A DNA stretch of 64,000 nt from Diplodia intermedia (lineage: Eukaryota > Ascomycota > Dothideomycetes > Botryosphaeriales > Botryosphaeriaceae). The notes under the pieces are model-generated. The model worked only from the letters and a program-made list of their open reading frames with translations. It did not search any database and was not told the origin of the DNA. Both the position numbers and the translations under genes were made by a program. The DNA lies in the NCBI GenBank assembly GCA_021495925.1, contig JAKEKT010000009.1, forward strand, positions 372,001-436,000, given 5' to 3'. Shown here one piece after another: positions 1 through 12,356 of the stretch (positions within the stretch are counted from its first letter, which is position 1; every line of letters begins with the position of its first letter).

Positions 1-133
1 AGTTGCGAGATTGATGAGTGGCCACAGATAGGCGTTTATGGGCGCGCGCGCGTGATGGGGCTTGTTCTTCCTTCCTCCGCCACTGCAAGGCTGGCCGTTG
101 AGAAGAGAGAGATTACGGCCCAAGAGGTGTGTG

Positions 134-150
134 AAAAAAAAAAAAAAAAA
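134..150. repeat. Poly(A) run, 17 nt
   Basis: An uninterrupted run of 17 A on the plus strand in an otherwise GC-rich stretch. It is a simple homopolymer tract; no gene structure lies next to it that would make it a poly(A) tail of a retrocopy. Confidence 0.9.
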
Positions 151-1435
151 CCGGACAAGGCCTGTCGATACGGCCAAACGACCGTACAGCGGAGGGACAC
201 GGTGTGATAGGAGGATCTCGAGCTAATGGAGCCAATATTGCGGGCCTTCATTTTCCTGTAGCTGCTTGTTGTTGAGGACCAGCGCAGTGGACTGCGCGGG
301 AAAAAAGGGCCGTCGTCACTGTCGTCGGCCGTCCATCGTGAAAGCCGGCATGCGTGCATGCGTGCATGCATGCAGATAAGCAGCAGGCATCAGCAGTTCT
401 CAGGAACGAGACTGGAGCGGAAGGGCCGGCAGCACCTACCTAGTGTCAGCTTACCCACATGGAAGCGTCATCATCCCGCACCTCGTCGAAACACGGGGGG
501 CGGTGCATACTGTGTGGGGGAAAAAAGGATCGAGCAGCGACAACAGCTCCACCTGAAACGGGGCGGCGAGGGCGAGAGAAGAGCCCAAGTGGGCCGCTTC
601 GTCAAACCGCCGGAAGAGCTGCGTGTCAGAAAGTGAGGCTCTCTCTCTCCCTCTCGCGCTTTTCCCACCAACCAACCACGACCAGCAACGTCGCCGTGCC
701 GCCCAACTCGGCCGAGGGGGGAAGAATGAGAGTGAGAACCCGCACGCCCCCCGCGCCGCGCCGCCCTCAGAACGGTACGTACTTCTCCGCCCGCCGCTCT
801 CTGAGCAAGCTCCGTTCCGCCTGCGGGCCATGCTTGCCCCCGTGGAGATAGAGGGCAACCCCGGAGAATTGCATCAGCGTCACCAGAGAATCTCTTGACA
901 CAACCCCAAAGGCGACGAGGCAGAACACCGCCTCCGACACTGCATCAGCCGCGCTCCCGTCGACGAAAAAAAAAAGAGCAAAGCACATACCCGCACGATA
1001 GGCAAACTTCCATCATCTCCACACACACACCCCAAGGGTCGTTAACTCCGCGTCGCGTGCGAGAAAAGGGCGAGGGGGGAGTCGATGAGAAGGGGAAGTC
1101 ATTTAGTCAGGCGCGGACGGCGCACATCGCCGCGCATCATCAAACTACTCTCTCCCCCCAATCCCCACCAGCAGTCATCTCATCTCGCCATATCATCGGC
1201 TCCGGAGAGTGACGGTGGAGCCCTTCCGTCTTTTCCCTTTCGCAAAAAAAGCAACGACCAACACCGGGGTGGGCTTGCTAGTTAACCGCCTCCACCCCAC
1301 ATAGGCTCGTGCGCCCTCCTTCTCTCGTTCTTCTGGAGAAATTCCGGAGAACACAAGGGCCCGTGTGGGTTTCGGTGGCGGCTGGTCCGTCCGCACAACC
1401 CACCCCCGTCCATCACTTCGTGCCCATCAGCAGGA

Positions 1436-1475
1436 GAGCGAGAGCGAGAGAGAGAGATAGACAGAGAGAGAGGGA
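1436..1475. repeat. GA-rich microsatellite
   Basis: Imperfect GA repeats (gagagagaga with CG, TA and CA interruptions). A second purine tract of AAAGAG units lies at about 1605-1640. Such polypurine tracts are frequent in fungal promoter regions, but I see no gene that they clearly serve. Confidence 0.8.
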
Positions 1476-4400
1476 GTGGAAACCCGCAATGGCCCCATCC
1501 GCCGCCGCCTCGTCGGATTTAGCTGCGGTCCCCCGCAGCACACGCGCCCATTATTATTCTCACCAGACACACGCGCCAGGATGAGGCCGACCGAGTCCGC
1601 AAGGGGAAAGAGAAAGAGAAAGAGAAAGAGAGAGACAGAGAGACAGGAGGGGTGTGGGGTGTGCCCGTGATAGTTTCGTCCTACTACTCCCCGACTACCT
1701 ACCTACCCTCCCCTCTCCTTGGGACAGAACACATCAGACCCCTAATCGTCCCTTTCCAGAAGGCAGGAAGGGCCCTAGTGGGCAGTCCCGCCCCGGTTCG
1801 CGAATGACTTCTTCCGGTGGGCTGAGACTGCGTCGTGCCATGTGCGCTCGAACCAACCCGGGGCGGGCAGTGTGTTTGCTTGGCCGGTCCCTTTGGACGT
1901 CAGCGGGCCGGCGGGCGGGCGGGCACGCGGGCAGACGGAGGGAGGGCACGAGAGTGGAAGGGGGGGCAGCGAGGTCATCTTGGGCACCATGCTGGTCTGA
2001 TCATTCGGGGGCAGCGAGGCCCCAGTGGTCCCTTAGTGCGGGCTTTTATCCGGAAATAATCACGGTGGGCCGTTCGTTGTGCCCTTCGAAAGGGCATCGA
2101 GAAGGAGAAGAACCTGGGCGATGATCACGGGAAGGCGGCGCAAAGAGCGTATCTGTCACGGACGAATGGGGTAATGGTGGTGGTTGTGGGGGAGCGGGTA
2201 GGTACGCTTGGAGGACAGTCAGTGGTACCGGTACCGGAGGCAGGCAGGTGGTTTACGTGGAGGCCTCGGGTTCCGTCGGCTGGTCTGATGATGGACGATG
2301 GCTGCGTCAGGTCGTGTATGTGCATTGCGTGTCTCGTTCGTGTGAGTGGGTGGATGGGGGGTGGGTGGAAAGAATCGGAGACATGGGTGGGTGTGGGTGG
2401 ATTGATTGGGAGGCCATAGCTTTCCCGTGGGGCGCCTGAAAGTCTTGGAGCTGGAGCTTTACCCACGGGGAAAGCAAAGCGGGCTTTGACGTCGTGGGGG
2501 TCTTGGATTGCCCGATTCGGCAACGCATGCGCCCTCTTATCGCCTTGTCGCGAACTTCGCCTCCGTGTGGCTTGCGATGCGCCAGCGGCCAGTAGAGTTT
2601 GGCCGGTCGACGAGGTGAAACCTGTGCGCAGGCACCAGAGCCTCTGGCAGGACGCGGCGGCAGCGGCAGACTGAGACGGGGCGCGACCGGGGGCGTAGGT
2701 ACCAGACACTACTGCAGACGTGGCTTCGAGTTTCCACGCAAATAGGCAACACGTGGGAGCTACGCAGTGCCGATGATGCGTTGAGCGACGGGCGGACGCG
2801 AAGCGCGCTCCGCCGCTACGATCTCGCAATCCGTGACCGCTGGGCGCCGTGGCATCCTCCACCTCCTGCCCCATCTTGACGTAGGCCTCAGCCCGGCTCT
2901 GTGCGCCTGAGTCGGCGCCCTGATGTGCAGTCTCGAGCGGCGCGCCTGGAAACAAGGCTATAGGGCGGGCGTCGGACCGCGAGAGAAGCCCGGCAACCGG
3001 GGAAGAAAAACGTTGGTGGCTGGTTGGAAGGGCTGATGATGAGACACCAGGGTGCCGCTGCGGGATGAGGCAATGCTGGTACATCGTTCGGGAGCCTAGA
3101 CCGGTCCGCTGGCGGGCCTCGCCACATCCTGTTTGTGGCCGCGATCGGGCAGGGAAGGCAAGTGCTGATTGCCGCATCTAGCGAGCTGGGAAGCTGCGAA
3201 CGGACGGATGCAGTACGTACCGAATTCGAGCAGCTAGCATCGCGATGGCTTGGTGTTGTTTGTTTTCGACTGCCTCCTGACTCCACCCTGCCCCCGCCGG
3301 GCGCTGTCATGGCTGCAGTGGTGCGAGGCTGGACCCTCCGCCGGCGCGGTTGAGCGGTGCCAGCGAGAGCGCACGCGCGCCTTGGGCTGGCAATTGGTGA
3401 CTGTTGCTGCCTGGCGCCCGCGCATTTCGCCGCGGAGGATTTCAGTCCACCCAACGTCGTTTTCTTCGTCGTCTGGAAATCATTGTTCCAAGCGCCATCA
3501 CGCAACCGCCGGTTGCATTGTGGAGTGCATGACAGGGATGTCCCGGGCGCGCAGAGGCAAAATGTGGAGTAGGTCTCTTGCCTTCCCCGGACAGGCAACG
3601 ACAACAGAGCTCGCTGGGCATGCCGTATGTGTCATCAGCTTGCTCCCATGCATCCTGGACGGCCATCATCGGGCCACTCGATCGCGGGCCTTGCATCCTT
3701 GGGCGGGCTGTGGGCGTGATCAGGGTAGGCCCGGTCTGCGCGCTGGCCGTCAGTGCTGGCGGGCACCATTCGCCGGCGGTTGCGCGCGCTTCGCCTCGTC
3801 GCGTCGCCGAGTCACCGTCTTTCGTGACGTTGAGCCCGGCCATTGGCCAAGAGTCGTGCCGGCGGCGTGGTGGTTGAATGCGGAGGCGCCAACAGCTAAC
3901 ACGCGCAGGGAAGGCACACAGCAGGAAAAATTCTCAGCAGGCACGCGATTGCGGGCAGGAATGCCAGACGCGCTGAAAAAGCGGTGAGCGGAGAGCGAGG
4001 TGTGCGTACCTGTTCTGGCATGCATGTGTGCGTGGGTGTGTGTGGTGTTGCTGCAATGCAGGCTGCATGCAAGCGCAAGCACCGGCTTCTCGCAGGCGAC
4101 AGCAAAGTAACGAGATGCTCACTCCACCGCGTCCCGACCCCGCGGAGCCCTGCAGCCGGATAATGCGGGGATCTGCAACCTTTCTCCCTCCTCCCCATGC
4201 GCCGCTTCTGTCCTTTTGCTCTTCGCATGTCTCGTGTGCAACCCCCATCACCCTACTGGCCCGTTGGCGGCGCGCACTGCTCTCCGCTTCCTGGAGCCCC
4301 TCAACCCTCAGACGCGCGCTGCGATGGCAGTGGAGGGTCGCACGGTCGAGAAGTCCCTGTTGAGGCCGCAGTAGCAAGCATCTGACCCTCCGATCCATAG

Positions 4401-6699
4401 CTTTCTCCCCTCACGCCGTCTCAAGAGCAGTGAAAGTAGCTGTAGATCAACAGCACGGGCCCACATTATCATCGCTCGGAACCCACTTTCCACCTAGTTG
4501 CTGCTATTTCGCAACACGAAGCAATCGCACCCACTAGATTGTAGTGTTTGCAATATCCTCATCGACTGATAAGGACCGGAACAATTTTCGCGCCTCATTT
4601 GTGTCCAGCATTGAAACATCCCGACATCGTTTGTTTTTACTGTTTGGGTAAAGCCGGGCATGAACGGCTGCTTGGACTGGTGATTGTACTCGACGATCGT
4701 GTCTCATTCATTTCTCGTGATATCTCATTCTGTGCCACTGCTCTTTGCCCCTCACTTTCGAGCAAAGGAGGAGAGGACGGGCGCAAGGAACAGGTTCGAG
4801 GCACCGAGACGACCCCCACGGGGCATGTGTTTGGAGTACCGTGGTTACGCCACGAACCACCAACGCAAGCACACACGAAAGATGGATACATATTCGAAAA
4901 GAAAACAGAAGCTGGGGTAGCGGGGAAGAAGCGCTATCGGCCGGAAGAATCTTCCATTGGATTGCTGGATGCAGTCGTGTCACCCTTGGTTCTCACCCCG
5001 CGGAATCCTTCGGAATCAGGGATGAGGCTCTCTGGCGGCGGCACGGGGACGCTAGCCATTTGCTCGGACACGGGCGACGACTCCCCGTGGGGAGAAGAAA
5101 CGGGTGTGCGCCGATGATTTGATTTGATGAAATACGGGTTGCTGTTGATGAACGATAGGCTTTTCGCCCCCGGAACATCGGGAAGGAAGGTCCCAAAGCC
5201 TTTGCGCTGAGCAAGAGCGGAAATGGCTCCGAGGGGCAGACGGTGGAGGAAATTGAAGTTTTCTTTCCAATAGATAGCGCACCCCTTCCTTCGGCCAACG
5301 ATGCCGTCAAAATTACGACTCCCTAATCACCAAAAGCAAAGGGGGGAGACGTCGAGAAGCCGAGGCCGCTGCCCGATGGACAGGCACCGGACCCCAAGCG
5401 CTGTGGTGTCAGCCGGTTTCAGCCAAAACGGCGTGGGCTCTGGTAACCCATTACCACTATGTGGTTGGGGCGGAAGAAAGCTGATGATTCGCACCCAATG
5501 GGAAACTTATTTCCGCATTCCCGCTAGCCTCTCCCGCAAATCTGGAGAAACCGCCTGAGAACACTTGCCTGCCTCTTTCCCTCCATTCCCGCCCCTGGAT
5601 TCGTTCTCCATGGGGAAATCCGCAGCGCCCCCAAGAAAAATGTGGGGTTAGTACAAAGGAAAAAAGCAAGTGCACACGTCAACGCTAAATTGGAAAGGCT
5701 GGCCACCAGAACGCTGTGTTCCTGCCGGCCACACGGAGGAATAAAGAACCCCATGGGCTGGAATGATCGAAAGTCGTCCTCTCTCTGGCTTGTGAGATGC
5801 GAGGGGAGAAGGCAGGCGCAACACGGACTGAAAACAGGGAGAAAGGTTGAGAACCCCGGAGAATCCGGGGCGCGGAGGTGGGACAGACAAGCATGCTTAT
5901 CTGCGTCATCATTCGATCGTGTCTGATGTGTAGTATTTTCCTTTTCTCAGCATCCGTCTTCTTCTCGACCGGGTCTTCCGATCTTTCGATCCCCGGGCAG
6001 GCGTCCGGTGGATGGAATGGCTCAAATCTGCATAGCCGGGGTGTTACAGCCAGCCTAGCCCGTCTGATCGTCGTGGTTCTTCCCTTCCGCAGCTGCGTCA
6101 GATGCGAACGAGATCACGTCACACGCACGCACAACATCCACTGGCTCGCCGCTGTTGGTAAACTCGAAATTAAATCTTCTCGCCTGCATGTCGCGCCGCG
6201 TGTCATGGATAGAGTGAGTTGTGATGGCAATGAGAACCGTGACTTTTTGAATTAGGGGAGTAGAGTGCGTTCTCCAGACAGCTAAATCTATCAGAGCTGC
6301 CGAGCATGTTCGATCCATCGCTCCAGAGAGACGTAATCCGTCCTCTTCCGTTGCCCGAGAGTAACAATAGGAAATATACATCGTGCGAGTCTACCATGAC
6401 CGCGGAGGGGGTATGATTGAGCCTTGCGTTGACACCCGCAAACACCGGTCCAAGTCTATAAAAGCAACAAGCGATAACGTCAATCAATCAACAGAGAAAG
6501 GAAAATGATAGCGCGGTGCAGCTATTATGAGTGAAGAGTAAAGCGTGACCAAGTTTCGCCGTAGGATGCCACGTTGTCGTGCATCTCTTTGTGCCCCATT
6601 TCCCGTCTATAACCCAGAAACGCTGAAATTCGCTAAGCGCAGCCGAAAGAGGTCGTACCAAACCGAAACGCCCAGTATCATGCATTTGATGTTGGTCGC

Positions 6700-7977
6700 T
6701 TAATAGCGATCGCCGAGGTCGTTGCCGGCGACCGATCCGGTCGCGGAGTTGCTGCCGGAAGAGAAGCCACTGCCGGTGTTCAGCAGATCCTGGACAGCGA
6801 CCTTGGGCGCGGGCGGAACGGGCAGTTTTCTTTGGGAGCCGTCCTGCCTCGAGATGATGTCGCCTATCCTGAGACCGCCGGTTTGGCTGGGAATGTACGG
6901 GACCTCGCCGTTTGCGGAAGGCTCCATGGGGGCGAGGGCAGGGACATGCTGAAGCGAAAGATGACGGATGTGAGGAAGCTGCACGTCGTGCATGCCGTGT
7001 GGCCGGAGGCGCGGGGAGTGCGCAGGGGTAGCGAGAGGCGTGTGGTCAGGCGTGGGGGAATACGAGTCATGTGAGAAAGTTGGCGAGGGCGGCGCGGTCG
7101 ACAAGGGCGATCCCGGGCGGGACTTCTTCGTCATGCGGTGAGAGTACTGGTCGTCCTCTTCGTGCGAGTGCGAGCGAGACATGGGCTGCGACGAGTAGGC
7201 ATAAGCGGCCAGGCCGGTAACGCCGGGAAGACGGCCGCTGTTGTTGTAGTGCTGGTGAGAGCCGAAGTGGCCCTGTCTCGACGGGAAGGAAGGAGCGTGT
7301 TGCTGCTGCTGCTGCTCGACCTGCGAAGCAGCCGTGGCCAGGATGCCCATGGAACTGGTCGGGTTCGACCTGTTGTACGCGGCCAAGCCGGGAAGGTTGG
7401 AGTAGCTGGAGTACGAGTGCGGGGGCGAAACGTTGGGGGAGCCAAGATTCGAGCCAGGCGCAGAGCGCGAGATGGGCTTTGAAGGCGGGGGCATCATGTG
7501 GGAGATCTGAGCGCTGTCGAGCATTCCACCACTGGCCACGGCCTGGGCGGCGGCGACGGCGGCGGCATGCTGCTTGTTGCCCCTGCGGGAGTTGGGGTTG
7601 TTGTGTATCCTCGAGTGACGAGTGAGCTCGTCAGACCGGGAGAAGCGCTTGGTGCAGCCGGGGAACTGGCAGGCGTGGGGCTTCTCGCCGGTGTGGGTGC
7701 GGATGTGGCGGGTCTGGTGCTCAAGGCGGTGGAAGGCCTTGTCGCAGAGCGGGCACTTGTAGGGACGCGGCAGATCCTGCCGGTGGTCGTCCTGGTGAGG
7801 CTGCGCGTTCTGAAGCATTGAGCCCATGAGACCGACAGGCTGGACTGTGGCAGCGGCCATCTGGTTGTTGTTGGTGGCGGAGGCGGAGGCCGTCGGACTG
7901 GTGATATCAGGCTGAGCAGAGGGCGTCTCGGGGTTCAGCAGATTTTTGAAATCTACTGCAGAGGTTGACTGGTGCAT
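6700..7977 (-). CDS. creA: CreA/Mig1-type C2H2 carbon catabolite repressor
   Basis: A 425-residue DNA-binding repressor of genes for using alternative carbon sources when glucose is present; it acts in the nucleus. Two C2H2 zinc fingers occupy residues about 73-95 and 101-125 (C-x2-C-x12-H-x3-H, then C-x4-C-x12-H-x3-H), joined by the THTGEKPH linker typical of CreA and Mig1. The fingers are followed by a basic RRGNK segment, a Gln/His/Ser-rich middle and a Ser/Pro-rich region full of SP and TP pairs. The length is close to other CreA proteins (about 400-430). I chose the ATG at 7977 because the protein then begins a few residues before the conserved acidic/Asn N-terminus; the open frame runs 82 codons further upstream without similarity. 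It is a single exon. Family CreA binds SYGGRG sites. Identity is very secure; the exact start is well supported. Confidence 0.95.
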   Translation of the reverse strand: MHQSTSAVDFKNLLNPETPSAQPDITSPTASASATNNNQMAAATVQPVGLMGSMLQNAQPHQDDHRQDLPRPYKCPLCDKAFHRLEHQTRHIRTHTGEKPHACQFPGCTKRFSRSDELTRHSRIHNNPNSRRGNKQHAAAVAAAQAVASGGMLDSAQISHMMPPPSKPISRSAPGSNLGSPNVSPPHSYSSYSNLPGLAAYNRSNPTSSMGILATAASQVEQQQQQHAPSFPSRQGHFGSHQHYNNSGRLPGVTGLAAYAYSSQPMSRSHSHEEDDQYSHRMTKKSRPGSPLSTAPPSPTFSHDSYSPTPDHTPLATPAHSPRLRPHGMHDVQLPHIRHLSLQHVPALAPMEPSANGEVPYIPSQTGGLRIGDIISRQDGSQRKLPVPPAPKVAVQDLLNTGSGFSSGSNSATGSVAGNDLGDRY

Positions 7978-8095
7978 GTGACAGATAGCACCGCGGGTCC
8001 TGGGGCGGGAGCGTGGTGGTTTTTGTGGTGGATGGTGCTGGGATGCGGGAAGGTAAGGCGAGCGAAAACCGGAGAAGGGGTGGGAGGGGCGGGTG

Positions 8096-8110
8096 AAAAT
8101 CTTATAAGAG
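8096..8110 (-). promoter_or_regulatory. Possible TATA-like element of creA
   Basis: A palindromic CTTATAAG stands about 125 bp upstream of the creA start codon, in a GC-rich surrounding where AT clusters are rare. Position and sequence suit a core promoter element, but it could also lie inside the 5' leader. No transcript evidence is available here. Confidence 0.35.
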
Positions 8111-11100
8111 CTCGCTCGGGTGAGCCGCGGGTGACGCAGCGCAGGCAGAGGAAACGTGGGGAACGAGGAGCCGGGTGCTGTGCAGTCGACGAGGATCAGC
8201 CGGAAAAGCAGGAGCGGCGCCAAGCCCGAACAGTCGAGCCGGGAGGGAGGAATTTTCTGCGCGAGCTGGGGCGCGCGAAGGGGTGCTGGGGCTGATAGCG
8301 CTGGTCAGACGGGACAGGGGGCCGCGCGCTCAAGCGGCTGTGGGGACTTTCGCTGGCCTGGGGCTGGGGCCTTCCCAAGGCTTTATTTCGGTGCTGCTTT
8401 TTTGCGCCTCAAGCGCCGGCGCCCGCGCCCAGCCAGAAAACGCGGCGGTGCGCTGGGCGTAGCGTCGGGGTCGGCGAGCGCGAGGGCACCGGGAGCTGCT
8501 CCCTGCTCCAGCCCGTGGCAGCCGCCGCCGGGGCATCGCGCTGCGCGGGCACCGAAGCGCCAGCGCCGGCGGAATCCACGCAGGGTGGAAATGTGGAGAT
8601 GCGTTTCGCCCACCGGCACGGCCGACGTAACAGCTCGACAAATTTTCAGCTGATGACAGCGCAAGACAGATGACAAATGGCGCCGGCCGTCCCCGTTGAG
8701 CTTGCGCGCGTTACCTCTGCCTGACCGCCAGCCTCGCTCGCGATCGCCTCTTATCGGTCACCAGGCGCAGCCGCGCGATCAGGCGCGTAGAGGAGCGCGT
8801 CAGGTGGCAGACGTGCCAGAGATAAGGGCCAGCAGAGGGAGCAGCGGCCTGATGGACATGAAGGCATCTCCACGTTCTGCTAAGCGCCGAACGGCAGTGA
8901 TTCCGCAGATCCGGGGTTCGGGGGCGGCGGCGGCGACGACAACGACCACGACCACGACGAGACGCTGCAACGCGCCCGCAGCAATCGACCACTGCCTGCC
9001 CGACGCCGGAGCTGCCGCGCGCTGGTATGGCTAGGACCCGCTCGCGAGTGGCCCCTTGGATGTTTCGCCATCTCGCCAGCCAAGCCCCGCCGCCATCTCA
9101 GCATTTTCGCGCATCTGGCCCAATATCGCGGCAGGAGCTTGTCGCCGCGCATTTCTGGGCAGCCTCCGCGGACGGTCAGGAGCTGGGGGACGACTCCGGC
9201 TGGGGGGACGCTGCGTCCGGATGACGAATCGCACAGCATGCAACGCATCACAGGCACATGTGAAGACGCTGGGGGCTTGGGTCCAATGAAACTTCACTAC
9301 CAAACCTGGGGCTGTCGCACAGCAGGAGAGGGCTCAGGAGACTGGAATGTGTGTGGGGGGCTGGGTTGGGGATGCGACCGCGCAGAGCTGGAGCGCTCTG
9401 GGGTACTGACGGGGCGCTGGTCGGTGAGAGCAGCAGTGCTGACGCCGTGAAGCTGAGGCGCAGCGCGCCTGGGGTTGATATTGGTCGGTACCTACATCGG
9501 CGGCGGGCGAAGGATCTTTGAGGCAGCCAAATATAACCGCTGGGCTGAGGCGGCAACAGTCGGTGAGGCAGGGCGTCTCCGTCTCGCTCTCGTCGTCCGA
9601 TGTCACAGTCGCGGTGGCATGCCGTGGCCACGCGGGCAAACGCCGGACGGCTGCGTTGCTGGCAGCGGGTGCCGTGTGCGATGGCCGTCTATACCGGCGG
9701 CCGCTATTGCCAGTGCATGGCAAACGCCCATCTGAGCAGCAGCCAGAGCGGTTCTGGAAATAATTTTGATCTGCGTCCCTGCGTCCCTGCGTATCAGGCC
9801 CATGCGAGCGCTGGCGCAATGCAGGCGAGGCCCGGCAGCATTGCCCATTCTGCACGCAGTCATATCGGTCCCCTGTCTCGGGGAAGCAGAGGCGGCGCAG
9901 CTGCAGCAACGATCGCCGTCAGCATCGACGTTGGCCAGTCGTCGCGCTGCGGTGGCTTCGGCGGTGCGAGGTTGCGACTGTGGGGGGGCGCCTTCCCAAC
10001 CGGGCTGGCTCCCGCCGCGCTGCGGGATGCTGGACCGGGGGCGACAAAAATAGGCCGCCGTGACACGCTGAGCAGGACGATGGTACAAAGTCGAGCGCGC
10101 CCCTTTCCTCGCGGTGCTGGCGTTGGCGTCGCACGGCAGGGGAGAGACGGGCACATCTCGATCCGGACGAGGCTGCGTTGTTGCAAGCTGTCGTTATCTC
10201 CACAGTGCCGCATTTGCTCGTGCTCTGACTAGTGGAGCCCCCGCTTGAGCTAGTGGTTTGGATCAGATGTAACCGGCACTTTCCCTATCACCGAGATCCG
10301 GCTGCGTTGCCGGCCGTGGGCGGCGCGCCGTACATGCCGCTTTCGGGCGAAGCCGGGTCGAGCGCCTCAACACCACCGTCTCTCGCAGCCCCTCGCAGCC
10401 GGCCTGTGGCGCAGCTAACCGGAAGCAGCATGCCCGGCTCGCTGCTGCAAGGTACGCAGCCACACACGTCCTCACGTCCGGGGCTCCAGCAGGCGTTGAG
10501 CAGATTCGCGCAGGCCCCGTCCGATGCACAGCGCCATTTGTGGAGAAAGGTATCGACTGACATTTCCGCTCCATCGCGCCATCCCAGCCCGTCGCGTTGG
10601 CCTCCGGAGCGAACCCTCTAGTCGACAGCGCGCCGTCCGCCCTGCCCACCTGGAGGTGTCGCCCGCGTCCGAGCGATTTCCGACGCGGAGCCTCGCGCTG
10701 AAATGGGGGCGGCCATTTGTCCGTTTCGCCGGCGGCTTTCGCTGCGCTCTGCGGCTCCGCCGACCCAACCACCAGCCCTCGCAGACCGCACTCCACACCT
10801 CCCCAACCTACGTTTCGGCCGAGCAGCCGGCCCGCTCTGCGTGTTCCAGTTTGCCCAACCCTCACGCCAGGCCCGTCCAGACACGTGCGTCCAGCAGCGC
10901 GCCGCACCCGCTCTACCACCGGCCAGCCGTACCAGCGCCGGCGCAAGCCCGCGCCGAGCGCCACTGGAACGCGACTTTTGCCGCTTCGGGACTCGGCTCA
11001 TCGCCGGCGCTGAGGATCTGCCCGGCCTGGGCGGAGATCGTCATCTGGGGAAGGGCAGCGTGGTTCCTTTGTCCGCCTCCCGCTTGGCGCGAGATGCGGC

Positions 11101-12315
11101 TCTCGACCCTGGCCGGCGTCGCCTGGACGCCGAATCTTCGAGATCGTGGAGATGTTCTCGTCCAACCGCCCAGCCCGGACGGATTGCGGAGAGCTGTCCT
11201 GCACGCTCAGGCGCGTCGTGCCTCCGCCGGAGGGCCGCCTTGACTGCCGTTCTCGCCGTCCCAGTAGTGTCACACCACCGTGACGTGAGCCCTTCTCACC
11301 ACACCTCGCGCTGCGAGACATGCGTGCCAGCTGCCGCCGAGCGTCAACGTCTCATCAGGTTTTGCGGGGTGATCATTCGACTCGCGACAAGGTCTCACAG
11401 TCGTCCCCGCACGCCATTCAGGCCGTCACCCGTCTCTGCTCGCGCGCACCCCTGTGGAGATGGTATGCCATCATAGGACAGACCTCGGCCAGTCTGGCCT
11501 GCGCGGCCTCAATCCTTCTTGTTTCCTCGAGCAAGGTTGACGTTCGATAGCCGATGCAGCCTGGGTAAGGCTCGGCCCGACCGGCTGAATATGCCATGCA
11601 GCTGCCACCATGCCCCTCGCCTTCCGATGCTGCCTCCGATCCGCCTCATACACGGAGTAAGTCATCCGACACAGTTACAGGCGACCAGCGGGTGTCTGCG
11701 CTAATAGGTCGGCACCTCCGGCGGCACTTCTTTCCCTGACCGCTGCAAGAATGCCATGCCACTGAGAGCCATCCGAGACCCATTCCACAGATCCTAGATC
11801 CGATGGGCAAGACCAAGCCTTCCTTAACGTTCGGATTCTGTAAATCTAGTGCACATCAGTGAGGCTTATGTCTCACACCGCTCTGCAGGTGATAGCTATC
11901 CCTGCACAAGTCTTCCCATAAGCTCGTGATACGCCTAATTTTTTCGTCCTATAGTCCGTGCTGGCAAAATTATTCCCGACTTCTTACCAATCGCTACCCC
12001 TTGAGGTTACACTTACGACTGTCGGTCTCATTGTATTGCTGCCAGCCGGCTTCGCGTCTTCTGCCGGCCTACTTCCGTTGTTTTCCTTTGACCGCGAGTA
12101 TTGGCCGATATCGCATGGGTTGATCCCTTCTAATGTAGTTTCAATAAGCACCATCATGTCGAGTCAGAAGGGGTCGCAAGCTCTGACAACCTCCGAGTCT
12201 GTGTGTCTGGGGGCGCATGTAGGTCGGCGGCTGCGCGGTGATCATGATCATGTGGCTGGCCTGTGGATGCGCATCACGGCTGCCAGCACAACAGCAACTG
12301 CCTGTCGGGACTTTC

Positions 12316-12356
12316 TATGCCCGGGCATATGAAAAACAAAGTCTCATGCCCGGGCA
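12316..12356. repeat. Pair of CCCGGG-centred palindromes
   Basis: A perfect 14-nt palindrome TATGCCCGGGCATA at 12,316-12,329 is followed by a second palindromic copy of its core, TGCCCGGGCA, at 12,347-12,356. The centres are 29 bp apart. CCG/CGG inverted triplets are the general shape of fungal Zn2Cys6 factor sites, but no gene start lies within 1 kb, so a regulatory role is only a possibility. Confidence 0.5.

Larger units (their letters stand above)
1..6699. other. Gene-free GC-rich flank, 3' side of creA
   Basis: I find no supported gene here. Several open frames of 100-350 codons exist on both strands, but they overlap one another in different frames, have random-looking composition rich in Arg, Pro, Ser and Ala, show no recognisable domain, and have no splice pattern that improves them. 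The stretch holds a 17-A run (134-150), an alternating GCATGCGT-type tract near 349-372, and purine GA tracts near 1436-1475 and 1600-1645. The last few hundred bases before 6700 must contain the creA 3' untranslated region. CT- and GA-rich tracts are common upstream of fungal genes, so part of 600-1700 may be promoter for a gene left of the window; that is inference. Confidence 0.6.

Noticed and set aside
2125..3177. 350-codon open frame on the minus strand
   Set aside because: Random-looking Arg/Ser/Pro-rich composition, no domain, overlaps other long frames; expected in GC-rich noncoding DNA.
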